Positions 16,786 through 24,148 of a DNA stretch of 64,000 bases are shown piece by piece; within the stretch, counting starts at the first letter, position 1; each line of letters starts with the position of its first letter. The stretch comes from Paenibacillus glycinis (lineage in GTDB: Bacteria > Bacillota > Bacilli > Paenibacillales > Paenibacillaceae). The notes under the pieces were generated by a model that saw only the letters and a program-made list of their open reading frames with translations, was not told the origin of the DNA and ran no database searches. Position numbers and translations under genes: made by a program. The stretch covers positions 62,001 to 126,000 of the forward strand of contig NZ_JAAAMV010000024.1 in the NCBI RefSeq assembly GCF_009909185.1. The letters run 5' to 3'.

Positions 16786-17009
16786 GCGAATTCCCCCTCG
16801 TTATTAAGAATTGGAAGGATTGTACGCCCAAACGCGGGAAGCCGTCAAGACTTGTGGATGATTTCGGGCTCGCGAGTACCGTGACGTCCGGTCCGAGGGG
16901 CATTGCCGCATCAGCCTTGAATACCCTATATAGGCAATGCCCGATTCGCCATTCAACGACAAAACGGCAGCTCCGGATGCTAAACATGCATCCAAGCCGC
17001 CGTTTCCGT

Positions 17010-17645
17010 TTATAGCACCAATATCCGCGCTCCGTATTCCAAATGCTCCACCATGCGCCGCTTCGCTTCTTCCCCTTGCCCGTCCTGGATCAATTCGAAG
17101 ATCTCGAGATGATCCCGGTAGGAGGCGAGAATGCGGCCGTTGTCCTTCCGAAGCACCTTCAGCGCCAGCTGAAACAGGCGATCCTGCAAGTTTTCCATCA
17201 TCTGCACCATCTCGTCGTTGTCGTAGACAAGGGCGAGCCGCCGGTGGAAATCCGAGTCGGCATGCGTAAACGCCAGGTAATCGTGCTGCTCGGCCGTCTG
17301 CCGCTGCAGCTCCAAATTCGCGCGGAACCAGGCGCTCTCGTCCGGCGAGAACTTGCGGCTCGACAGCTTGAGGACGATGTGGCTCTCCAGGGCGACGCGG
17401 AAGTCGAAGAAATCCGCGACCCGCTGCAAGGACAATTCGGGCAGGCTGAGCCCTTTGTTCGGCGACAGGTTCAGCAAGCCTTCGGCGGCCAGCTTCTCGA
17501 GCGCGGCGCGAATCGGCGTCCGGCTCATCTGCAGCAGCTCGACCAAATATTTCTCGGTCAGCTGCTCGTTGCCGTTAATCGTGCCTTCCAGCAAGTGCGC
17601 GCGCAGCTGTTCATAGGCTTTCTCTTTCAACGTTACGGGTGGCAT
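17010..17645 (-). CDS. GntR/FCD family regulator, probably of the apiose genes
   Basis: A 211-residue repressor-type regulator. The N-terminal winged helix (LKEKAYEQLRAHLLEG...LVELLQMSRTPIRAALEKL) is followed by an FCD ligand domain. That domain has an Asp and His metal-type set in FDFRVALESH, DSDFHRRL and SYRDHLEIF. The frame is open up to 17777, but the ATG at 17645 is preceded by AGAGG and starts the conserved domain. This start overlaps the end of the TIM-barrel gene by 35 nt, so the two are translationally linked. The TTGTATACA sites at 18613 and 22432 are its likely operators. Confidence 0.88.
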   Translation of the reverse strand: MPPVTLKEKAYEQLRAHLLEGTINGNEQLTEKYLVELLQMSRTPIRAALEKLAAEGLLNLSPNKGLSLPELSLQRVADFFDFRVALESHIVLKLSSRKFSPDESAWFRANLELQRQTAEQHDYLAFTHADSDFHRRLALVYDNDEMVQMMENLQDRLFQLALKVLRKDNGRILASYRDHLEIFELIQDGQGEEAKRRMVEHLEYGARILVL

Positions 17646-18474
17646 AGTCGTTATCCTCTTCTTCCATAAAATGAACGGACCGCAGATAAGCGATGCTTCG
17701 TTCCATCCAATCGCGCTCGACGGCGATCGTGTCTTCGACGGAATTCGCGTAAGGCGTCCATAATTCCAATATCGCATTGACGCCGGTCTTGCCGCTGGCC
17801 GCGATGATCTCTCTCAGCTGCGGGATGTCCAGCCGTCCCTCGCCCGCCGGCGTGCCGAGAATCTCGAAGCCCATCATGTGATCGACCCGCCGGATGTCGA
17901 AATCCTTGATATGCAGGTTGACAAGATACGGCGACAGCGCGCGAACGACGTGATCCGGGGCTTCCAGCGCGCCGAACGAATTCACCGTATCGAGGCAGCA
18001 GCCGACATGGGCGTGATTCAGGTTCTGAAATAATTGTACCAGCTGTCCCGTCGTATGCAAGCCGTGATTTTCGACAGCAAGCACGACATCGGCGGCTTCG
18101 TAGGCCGGCAGCGCCTCGCGGATGTGCGATTCGGCCGCCGCCAGATCGGGCGTCGTGACGATCGTCCTGACGATGGAGGAGCCGAGCGTGCCCGCGATGG
18201 CGAGATAACGGAGCAGCAGCTCCGGCTCGGTGCCGCGCGTGCCGACTTCCAGCTCGACGCCATGCTCGTCGGCCGTCCGTTTCAGCCGAAGCAGCTCATC
18301 CTCCGTCCGGAGATGAAGCGGCAGGTTGTCCGCGATTTGCAGCAGGTTCAATCCATGGCTGCGGGCAAGCTTGACGAGCGCCTCCGCCGTAAGCGCCTCC
18401 TGCGGGCGCGCGTAGCCGGGGACGCCTACGGACCAGGTTAACGTATAGGTGCTGAGCCCGAGTTTCATCTTCAT
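17611..18474 (-). CDS. Sugar isomerase/epimerase-like TIM barrel, probably OiaC-type decarboxylase
   Basis: A 287-residue xylose-isomerase-like TIM barrel (AP-endonuclease-2 family). Metal ligands are visible in VVLAVENHG (Glu), CCLDTVNSFG (Asp), VNLHIKDFD (His/Asp) and NAILELWTP (Glu). The VGVPGY start, LQIADNLPLH and ENHG blocks recall 3-oxo-isoapionate decarboxylase (OiaC), which belongs to this fold; that assignment rests on memory and on its neighbours. In the published D-apiose pathway OiaC makes L-erythrulose. AGGAGG sits 7 nt before the ATG. It is divergent from the ApnO-like gene and shares its regulatory region. Confidence 0.8.
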   Translation of the reverse strand: MKMKLGLSTYTLTWSVGVPGYARPQEALTAEALVKLARSHGLNLLQIADNLPLHLRTEDELLRLKRTADEHGVELEVGTRGTEPELLLRYLAIAGTLGSSIVRTIVTTPDLAAAESHIREALPAYEAADVVLAVENHGLHTTGQLVQLFQNLNHAHVGCCLDTVNSFGALEAPDHVVRALSPYLVNLHIKDFDIRRVDHMMGFEILGTPAGEGRLDIPQLREIIAASGKTGVNAILELWTPYANSVEDTIAVERDWMERSIAYLRSVHFMEEEDNDYATRNVERESL

Positions 18475-18601
18475 CTATTTCCTCCTGACCCGTGCTTCGT
18501 TCCCGCTTGGGCGCTCCTGCAGCCGGACGCGGCCCCGATGCCGGACTTCGAGCATGGGATATTGCTTCCAGCATAGCAGGATTTCCGATAAGGAGCAATA
18601 A

Positions 18602-18658
18602 ATTATATATAAATTGTATACATTTTGTATTGAACATGTTTTTGTAATCGGTTATGCT
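18602..18658 (+). promoter_or_regulatory. Divergent promoter and operator region of the apiose locus
   Basis: On the plus strand TTGAAC (18630-18635) and TATGCT (18653-18658) are 17 nt apart and lead to the ApnO-like gene. ATTGTATACATTTTGTATTG (18613-18632), built around the palindrome TGTATACA, overlaps this -35. On the minus strand TATAAT (18607-18602) could serve the TIM-barrel/GntR pair. A nearly identical sequence precedes the GH140 gene. Binding by the adjacent GntR protein is inferred. Confidence 0.65.
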
Positions 18659-18733
18659 AGTGGCATCATCCTTGCGGGTGCGGTACGCAACGGACTGAAT
18701 CCGCTTTAATTCGATTGCAAAGGGGCAAGGAGC

Positions 18734-19585
18734 ATGGCTACTTCTATTCAGATCGCGATTCTTGGCGCGGGCGGCAAGATGGGCTGCCGGATAACGGATA
18801 ATTTGAGGAAAACGGATTACGGGCTCCTGCTGGTCGAACAGGCCGATTCCGGCAAAGCAAGGCTTGCGGAGCGCGGTCTGTCGGTCACGTCGAACGAAGA
18901 GGCGCTTGCCGCTGCGGACGTCGTCATTTTTGCCGTGCCGGACGCGGTCATCGGTCCGCTCTCGCAGGCGATCGTGCCGGGTTTGAAGCCCGATACGACC
19001 GTCATTCTGCTGGATCCCGCGGCGGCATACGCGCAGCAGGTCGCGCTTCGCGACGATTGTCATTTCGTCGTGACGCATCCCTGCCACCCGGCGCTGTTCG
19101 AGGAGCAGGATTCGCCGGAAGCGCGCCAGGACATGTTCGGTGGAATCGCGGCGAAGCAGGACATCGTCATCGCGCTGCAGCAGGGCACGGAAGAGAAGCT
19201 GGCTCAAGCCGAACGAATCTGCATCGCGATGTTCGCGCCGGTTACCCAGTGCCACCGTATCACGGTCGAGCATATGGCGCTGCTCGAGCCGGCGGCCGCG
19301 GAGGTCGTGGCCGCGGCGGCCGCCTGCATCATGAAGGAAGCGATGGACGAAGTCATTCGCATGGGGGTGCCCGCGGCGGCGGCCCGGTCGTTCATGCTCG
19401 GTCATATCCAGATTCCGCTCGCCATCGCCTTCAACAATGTCAATCCGTTCTCCGATGCCGCCAAGATCGCGATCGAATACGGCTTCGAGAAGATCTTCAA
19501 ACCGGATTGGAAGCAGGTGTTCACGAAAGAATCGCTCGACGAAGTGCTGCGCTTGATGCTGCATTTGGACGGGAAGAGGAGCTGA
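18734..19585 (+). CDS. apnO: D-apionate oxidoisomerase-like protein (ApnO family)
   Basis: A 283-residue NAD-binding protein: an N-terminal Rossmann domain with AILGAGGKMGCRITDNL, and a C-terminal helical domain like 6-phosphogluconate dehydrogenase (HRITVEHMALLEPAAAE; MGVPAAAARSFMLGH). VTHPCHPALF and DMFGGIAAKQDIV are features I recall from ApnO, which converts D-apionate to 3-oxo-isoapionate. The assignment is by eye but is supported by the GH140, Gfo/Idh and OiaC-like genes nearby. The ATG at 18734 follows AAGGGGCAAGGAG. It is the first gene of a three-gene plus-strand operon. Confidence 0.75.
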   Translation: MATSIQIAILGAGGKMGCRITDNLRKTDYGLLLVEQADSGKARLAERGLSVTSNEEALAAADVVIFAVPDAVIGPLSQAIVPGLKPDTTVILLDPAAAYAQQVALRDDCHFVVTHPCHPALFEEQDSPEARQDMFGGIAAKQDIVIALQQGTEEKLAQAERICIAMFAPVTQCHRITVEHMALLEPAAAEVVAAAAACIMKEAMDEVIRMGVPAAAARSFMLGHIQIPLAIAFNNVNPFSDAAKIAIEYGFEKIFKPDWKQVFTKESLDEVLRLMLHLDGKRS

Positions 19586-19592
19586 GGCGAAC

Positions 19593-20642
19593 ATGGAGAA
19601 ATCATGGAAGGTCGGTCTGATCGGCACCGGCTTCTGGTCGGATAAGCATCTTCAGGCGTGGAGCCGCATTCCGGGCGTTCAGATCGAGGCGCTCTGCAAC
19701 CGGTCGGAAGAAAAGCTTCGCCTTGCCGCGGCCAAATACGGCGTGCCGGAGGAGCGGCTCTTTACCGATATCGACGACATGCTGGCACGCACCGACATCG
19801 ATATCGTGGATATCGTGACGGGAACGGAGACCCATCTGTCGTTCGTGACCAAGGCCGCCGACGCGGGCAAGCATATCATGTGCCAGAAGCCGTTCGCGGC
19901 ATCGCTGGCCGAGGCGGAGGAGATGGTGGCGCATGCGAAGGAGCGGGGCGTGCGCCTCATGGTAACGGAGAATTGGCGCTGGCTGGAGCCGTTCCAGACG
20001 ATCAAGGGCGTCTTGGACAGCGGCGAGCTCGGCAAGGTGCAGGTCGCGCGCTACATCCATACGGATTACTATACGCCGCGCATGGAGCCGGACGCGGAGC
20101 TGCCGCAGCCGTTCTTCCGGACGATGCCGAGGCTGCTGTTCTACGAAATGGGCGTCCACTGGTTCGATACGTGGCGGTTCCTGTTCGGCACGCCGAAACG
20201 GCTGACGGCGGAATTGGCCCGCGTAAGCGATTATATTATCGGCGAAGACAGCGGTATCGTCATCTTGGGTCATAACGATTTTTACGGCTTCATGGATATG
20301 AGCTGGGCGACCCGCCAGAAGCTGGATCAGCCGCTCGGAGAGCGCGTCGGTCCCGTTCATCTGGAGCAGTTCGTCATCGACGGCAGCGCCGGAACGCTCA
20401 AGATGTACACCGACGGCAAGATCTCCGTCGTCTCCAAGGACGGCGGCGAAGAACGAATCGTGAAGGCGAAGACGGGACTGGATCACGAGGAAAGCCATGT
20501 CCGGCTGCAAAGCCATTTTATCGCCTGCCTGAACGACGGGAACGCATTCCAGACGAGCGGCGAAGACAATATGGTCACGCTGCGAATGACCTTCGCGGTC
20601 TACGACAGCGCGGCCGGGCATAAGACGATTTCCCTTCAGTAG
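19593..20642 (+). CDS. Gfo/Idh/MocA oxidoreductase, candidate D-apiose dehydrogenase
   Basis: A 349-residue NAD(P)-dependent sugar dehydrogenase. The Rossmann motif GLIGTGFWSDKHLQAW is at the N-terminus, the lysine motif CQKPFAASLAEAEEM near residue 97 corresponds to the family EKP site, and YEMGVHWFDTWRFLFG near residue 185 holds the catalytic His. D-apiose dehydrogenase (ApsD) belongs to this family, so oxidation of apiose to apionolactone is the best guess from context. It starts 7 bp after the ApnO-like gene and is followed by the amidohydrolase at 15 bp spacing. Confidence 0.85.
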   Translation: MEKSWKVGLIGTGFWSDKHLQAWSRIPGVQIEALCNRSEEKLRLAAAKYGVPEERLFTDIDDMLARTDIDIVDIVTGTETHLSFVTKAADAGKHIMCQKPFAASLAEAEEMVAHAKERGVRLMVTENWRWLEPFQTIKGVLDSGELGKVQVARYIHTDYYTPRMEPDAELPQPFFRTMPRLLFYEMGVHWFDTWRFLFGTPKRLTAELARVSDYIIGEDSGIVILGHNDFYGFMDMSWATRQKLDQPLGERVGPVHLEQFVIDGSAGTLKMYTDGKISVVSKDGGEERIVKAKTGLDHEESHVRLQSHFIACLNDGNAFQTSGEDNMVTLRMTFAVYDSAAGHKTISLQ

Positions 20643-20657
20643 AGGAGATGGATTGGA

Positions 20658-21404
20658 TTGACGATCATCGACGTTCATGCGCATTACGGCTGGGATTACG
20701 TGTTCGACGAGGATTTCACTTTGGAGGAGCAGTTGGCCAAGCATGCGGACTTCGGCGTGGGCGCCACGATCCTGCAGCCGGCTTCCTGCCACGACCTGGA
20801 GCGGGTGATCGCGCAGCATGACGCGATCGCGGAGGCGGCCCGATTATTTCCGGGGAAATTTTACGGCATGGCAAACCCCAATCCGCATCTGCGGGACGAT
20901 ATCTACGAGGCGGAGCTGCGCCGCTGCGTGGAGGAGCTGGGCTTTATCGGCGTGAAGCTGCATACGTTCGCCCACGCCGTCCATCCGGGCGGGCGCGACG
21001 GCACGAAGGTGTTCAAGCTTGCGCGCGAGCTGGGTATTCCCGTGATGGTGCATACGGGCGCAGGAATTCCGTTTGCCAATCCGTCCAATCTGATCGAGGT
21101 GGCGGACCGCTTCCCGGAGGTTCCGATCGTGATGGCCCACTGCGGGATGATGATCATGGCGGGAGAGACGATACTTGCCTTGCGAAGATGCGAAAATTTG
21201 CATGCGGATATTACATGGACGGCCGGCTTCCAAATCAAGCATTGGGCCGACGAGGTCGGGGCGGACCGGTTCATGTTCGGCACCGACCACGCGGACAATA
21301 CGGGCACGGAGCTTGCCAAGATTCGTACCTGCGGCTTGAGCGCCGAGCAGCAGGAGCAGATATTGCACGGCACGGCGGAGCGGATTTACGGCATTAAGCT
21401 TTAG
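20658..21404 (+). CDS. Amidohydrolase-family TIM barrel, candidate lactonase
   Basis: A 248-residue amidohydrolase_2-type metal hydrolase. The DVHAHYGWD start (HxH metal site), GVKLHTFAH and VMVHTGAGIPF (His), VMAHCG (His) and MFGTDHADN (Asp) are in the expected order. Members of this group include sugar lactonases, so it may open apionolactone between the dehydrogenase and ApnO; this is inference. The start is TTG at 20658, since AGAGGAG (20641-20647) lies 10 nt upstream and the nearby ATG at 20648 is out of frame. It is the last gene of the operon. Confidence 0.85.
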   Translation: MTIIDVHAHYGWDYVFDEDFTLEEQLAKHADFGVGATILQPASCHDLERVIAQHDAIAEAARLFPGKFYGMANPNPHLRDDIYEAELRRCVEELGFIGVKLHTFAHAVHPGGRDGTKVFKLARELGIPVMVHTGAGIPFANPSNLIEVADRFPEVPIVMAHCGMMIMAGETILALRRCENLHADITWTAGFQIKHWADEVGADRFMFGTDHADNTGTELAKIRTCGLSAEQQEQILHGTAERIYGIKL

Positions 21405-21454
21405 TCGCAAGGAAGGCGAGGTCGCGATTCGCGGCCTTGCCGCCTGCAGGTTGA

Positions 21455-21481
21455 GGTCAGCCCGGATGCACGGGCTGGCCT
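21455..21481 (+). terminator. Terminator-like hairpin after the apiose operon
   Basis: GGTCAGCCCG / CGGGCTGGCC pair over 10 bp (one G-T) with a 6-nt loop, then TTATT. The T-run is short. Confidence 0.55.
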
Positions 21482-21558
21482 TATTCGCGTTGGCGTACAT
21501 ACGCTCGCGCCGGCTGCGGCCGAGGCTGGCAGGAGGACGAAGGCTTCGCCGGCATCAG

Positions 21559-21696
21559 GTCAAGATGACCGGGATCGCGCAGCCGTTCGCGTTCAAGGAG
21601 GACCGGCCGTTCCTGTTCACCGTCCGGAACGCGACGACGGGCGTCATCGCGTTCATGGGCAGCGTCGCGGATCCGTCGGCGACGGCGGCAGAGTAG
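21559..21696 (+). pseudogene. Serpin C-terminal remnant
   Basis: The frame reads VKMTGIAQPFAFKEDRPFLF followed by TVRNATTGVIAFMGSVADPS and a stop. It contains the serpin signature (F-x-x-D-R-P-F-L-F-x-V) and the closing FMG.V.DP strand. The rest of a serpin, about 350 residues including the reactive loop, is absent upstream in all three frames, so this is a decayed fragment. The remaining bases from 21405 to 21867 hold only the terminator hairpin and no other gene. Confidence 0.7.
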
Positions 21697-21867
21697 ACTG
21701 CGGCAAGTAGGCGAGTGCGGAGGATGCGTTTGGCGAACGGGCGTCGCGAAACCAAGCTTTATCTTGACGTACGACGGATTATTTCTTCAGCTATACGCTT
21801 ATCCCTTTCTTCGGGACAACGATATGCATACGCTATCACTACTTCATGCAACGAAGGATGTGATAGA

Positions 21868-22317
21868 ATGCCAGCGATACTCCTTGATTACAAGGTCAGT
21901 CAGCCGAGCAACGGAATGCCTGGCGGCGTGCTGCCCGGCGACATTCCGTTACCGGTTACCGTCGAGTCCCCGGATCAGATACTGCTAGCGGATATCGGAT
22001 TATTTCTAAGCAGCGGTCCGCCGAATCGAGTGGAATTAAGCATCACCGTAGGCGTGGATCATCCTTCCAACGATCTGGAGACGATAGCGGTCGAGTTTTT
22101 GCGGGATGATGTCGTTATTTGGACGGGACTGCATGATTTGGAAGGCGTAGGCGATTTGGAAACGGAGAATTTTCAAATTATCACCGCCACGGGCGCCGAT
22201 TTCGACGTACCCGAGGGGTTCCATGTCTACCAATGCCGGCTATCGTTTACCCTGCAGAGCATCGTTACGATCGATGGGCCGGTCACATTTAGCGGAACGG
22301 CTTATGCCATGACGTAA
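21868..22317 (+). CDS. Hypothetical protein, probable all-beta
   Basis: A 149-residue acidic protein without signal peptide or transmembrane segment. It starts PAILLDYKVSQPSNG and is made of alternating hydrophobic strands separated by Gly/Pro/Asp turns, consistent with a small beta-sandwich. I do not recognise the family; the look is of spore-surface or exosporium beta-proteins of bacilli, but this is only an impression. The start ATG is preceded by GAAGGA at 9-10 nt. It is followed by a strong terminator. Confidence 0.6.
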   Translation: MPAILLDYKVSQPSNGMPGGVLPGDIPLPVTVESPDQILLADIGLFLSSGPPNRVELSITVGVDHPSNDLETIAVEFLRDDVVIWTGLHDLEGVGDLETENFQIITATGADFDVPEGFHVYQCRLSFTLQSIVTIDGPVTFSGTAYAMT

Positions 22318-22370
22318 ACCGAAAAAGCAGTTCATCCTTAACTGAGGGCGGGCTGCTGGCGGCGCGAACG

Positions 22371-22396
22371 GCCGGCCTGCGGGGGCCGGTTTTTTC
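22371..22396 (+). terminator. Rho-independent terminator
   Basis: CCGGCC / GGCCGG stem followed by six T residues, 55 bp after the hypothetical protein stop. Confidence 0.8.
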
Positions 22397-22431
22397 TTGC
22401 GAAAAAAGCATGGCGAATCTCTCATATATTT

Positions 22432-22452
22432 ATTGTATACATATTGTGTACG
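22432..22452 (+). promoter_or_regulatory. GntR-type operator before the GH140 gene
   Basis: ATTGTATACATATTGTGTACG shares its first 11 bases (ATTGTATACAT) and the TTGT spacing with the site at 18613-18632. This points to joint control of the glycosidase and the catabolic genes by the GntR protein at 17010. Confidence 0.6.
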
Positions 22453-22554
22453 TGAATGGGATGTGATAGTCTGGGACTACGGCCGAGTCCGGCCGGCAGC
22501 ATCGCAATCATGGGGATTCGATCATTCACACGAAACGGGAGCGTGAGCGGGAAC

Positions 22555-23865
22555 ATGACGACGAAGCGTTTGCAGCGTCTGAAGGTAAGCGATAACAAAC
22601 GGTATTTGATTCAAGAGGACGGCACGCCGTTCTTCTGGCTGGGGGATACGGCATGGGAATTGTTCCATAAACTGAACCGCGAGGAAGCGGCCGAGTACCT
22701 GCGGAATCGGGCAGCGCTGAAATTCAACGTCGTTCAGGCGGTCGCGCTGGCGGAATTGGACGGCATCGGCGGGAACAACGCTTACGGACGACGTCCGCTG
22801 CGGCAGAACGCGGAAGGCCAATACGATCCGACGCTGCCCGATCTGGACGGCGACGACAATTACTGGACGCATGTCGATTATATCGTGGATCTCGCCGCGT
22901 CGCAGGGACTCTATATCGCGCTGCTGCCGACGTGGGGAGATAAGTATCACAGAGGGGGCTTCGGCAAGGGCCCGGAAATCTTCGACGGGGAGAATGCGAA
23001 AGCCTACGGCCGCTGGCTGGGAGAGCGCTACGGCGATCGGTCCAACATCGTCTGGGTGCTTGGCGGGGACCGCTCGCTGATCATCCGCAATCATTTCGAA
23101 GTGAACAACGGCTTGGCCGCCGGACTGCGGGAAGCCGTCAGGGACACGCAGCTGATCACGTTCCATCCTTGCGGCAACGCGTCTTCTTCCCATCACATGC
23201 ATGACGAGCCGTGGCTCGATTTCAATATGATCCAATCCGGGCATCACGAGCAGGTGCGCGAGAATTACAAGCACGTGAAGGCCGATTACGATCGGCTGCC
23301 GGTCAAACCGACGGTCGACGCCGAGCCTGCATACGAGGACCATCCCGTTAATTTCAATCCCTCCAAAGGGTATTTCGACCAAGCGGACGTGCGCACCGGC
23401 GCCTACTACGGCGTGTTCGCGGGCGGATTCGGCACGACCTACGGGCATCACAGCATCTGGTCGATGACGACCGAGCCCAAGCCGTACTTCATCATGACCT
23501 GGCAGGATGCGCTTCATCGTCCGGGCGCGGCCCAGATGCGTCATCTGCGCGAGCTGATGGAAGCGCGTTCCTACCTGGATCGCGTGCCGGATCAAAGCCT
23601 GATCGCGGATAATCACGAAGGCGCGAACTATATGGTCGCCACCCGCGGCGAGCAGTATGGCCTGATCTACAGCCCCAACGGCATTCCGTTCCGGGCCTCG
23701 CTCGGCAAATGGAAAGGAAGCAGCGTGTCGGCATCCTGGTTCGATCCCCGCACCGGCGAATACAGCGCGATCGGCGATTACGCCAACCGCGGCGAAGTAT
23801 CGTTCTCGCCGCCGTCGAGCGGCAGAGGCAACGACTGGGTGCTGGTGCTGACGGTGACGGGATAA
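22555..23865 (+). CDS. GH140-type glycoside hydrolase (DUF4038, apiosidase-like)
   Basis: A 436-residue protein beginning with the hallmark KRYLIQEDGTPFFWLGDTAWELFHKL of the DUF4038/GH140 TIM barrel. Other family blocks are WTHVDYIVDLAASQGLYIALLPTWGDKY, RYGDRSNIVWVLGGDR, PVKPTVDAEPAYED and GGFGTTYGHHSIWSM. A C-terminal beta domain (SLGKWKGSSVSASWFDPRTGEY) follows. The characterised GH140 enzyme removes apiose-containing side chains from rhamnogalacturonan II. No signal peptide is visible, so it probably acts on imported oligosaccharides. The ATG at 22555 starts the conserved domain; an in-frame ATG at 22510 gives an 15-residue extension and neither has a strong ribosome site. Confidence 0.9.
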   Translation: MTTKRLQRLKVSDNKRYLIQEDGTPFFWLGDTAWELFHKLNREEAAEYLRNRAALKFNVVQAVALAELDGIGGNNAYGRRPLRQNAEGQYDPTLPDLDGDDNYWTHVDYIVDLAASQGLYIALLPTWGDKYHRGGFGKGPEIFDGENAKAYGRWLGERYGDRSNIVWVLGGDRSLIIRNHFEVNNGLAAGLREAVRDTQLITFHPCGNASSSHHMHDEPWLDFNMIQSGHHEQVRENYKHVKADYDRLPVKPTVDAEPAYEDHPVNFNPSKGYFDQADVRTGAYYGVFAGGFGTTYGHHSIWSMTTEPKPYFIMTWQDALHRPGAAQMRHLRELMEARSYLDRVPDQSLIADNHEGANYMVATRGEQYGLIYSPNGIPFRASLGKWKGSSVSASWFDPRTGEYSAIGDYANRGEVSFSPPSSGRGNDWVLVLTVTG

Positions 23866-23902
23866 AGTCGCCCCCCGCGGCAGAGCCAATAAGCGACGAA
23901 CA

Positions 23903-23946
23903 ATCGCCCGCCATTATGCGTACTCGCATGATGGCGGGCGATTTTT
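23903..23946 (+). terminator. Terminator after GH140
   Basis: ATCGCCCGCCAT / ATGGCGGGCGAT form a 12-bp perfect stem with a further inner ATGCG / CGCAT stem, followed by five T residues. Confidence 0.88.
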
Positions 23947-24148
23947 GCCCGCTCGGCCGTGATGCCCCGCCGAGGCTTGCGTTATGTCGCCCGCCTCGCG
24001 ATCGCGGCGGTTTTGCCCGCTCGGCCGTGATGCCCGCCGAGGCTTGCGTTATGTCGCCCGCCTCGCGATCGCGGGCGGTTTTTGCATGATCGGCCGTGAT
24101 GCCGGCCGAAGCTTGCGTTATGTCGCCCGCCTCGCGATCGCGGGCAGC
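23945..24148. repeat. Three tandem copies of a 68-69 bp unit at the histidine-kinase 3' end
   Basis: Copies start near 23945, 24013 and 24081. Each contains CTCGGCCGTGATG (or a close variant), GCTTGCGTTATGTCGC and CCGCCTCGCGATCGCG. The third copy covers the last codons and stop of the minus-strand kinase gene (stop at 24118-24120). The two others repeat that coding end beyond the stop. GCCCGC...GCGGGC with a T-run recurs in each unit and may act as a terminator. Confidence 0.85.

Noticed and set aside
23945-24148. Possible CRISPR array
   Set aside because: The three units are contiguous tandem copies without spacers and one is part of a coding sequence; no cas gene is present.
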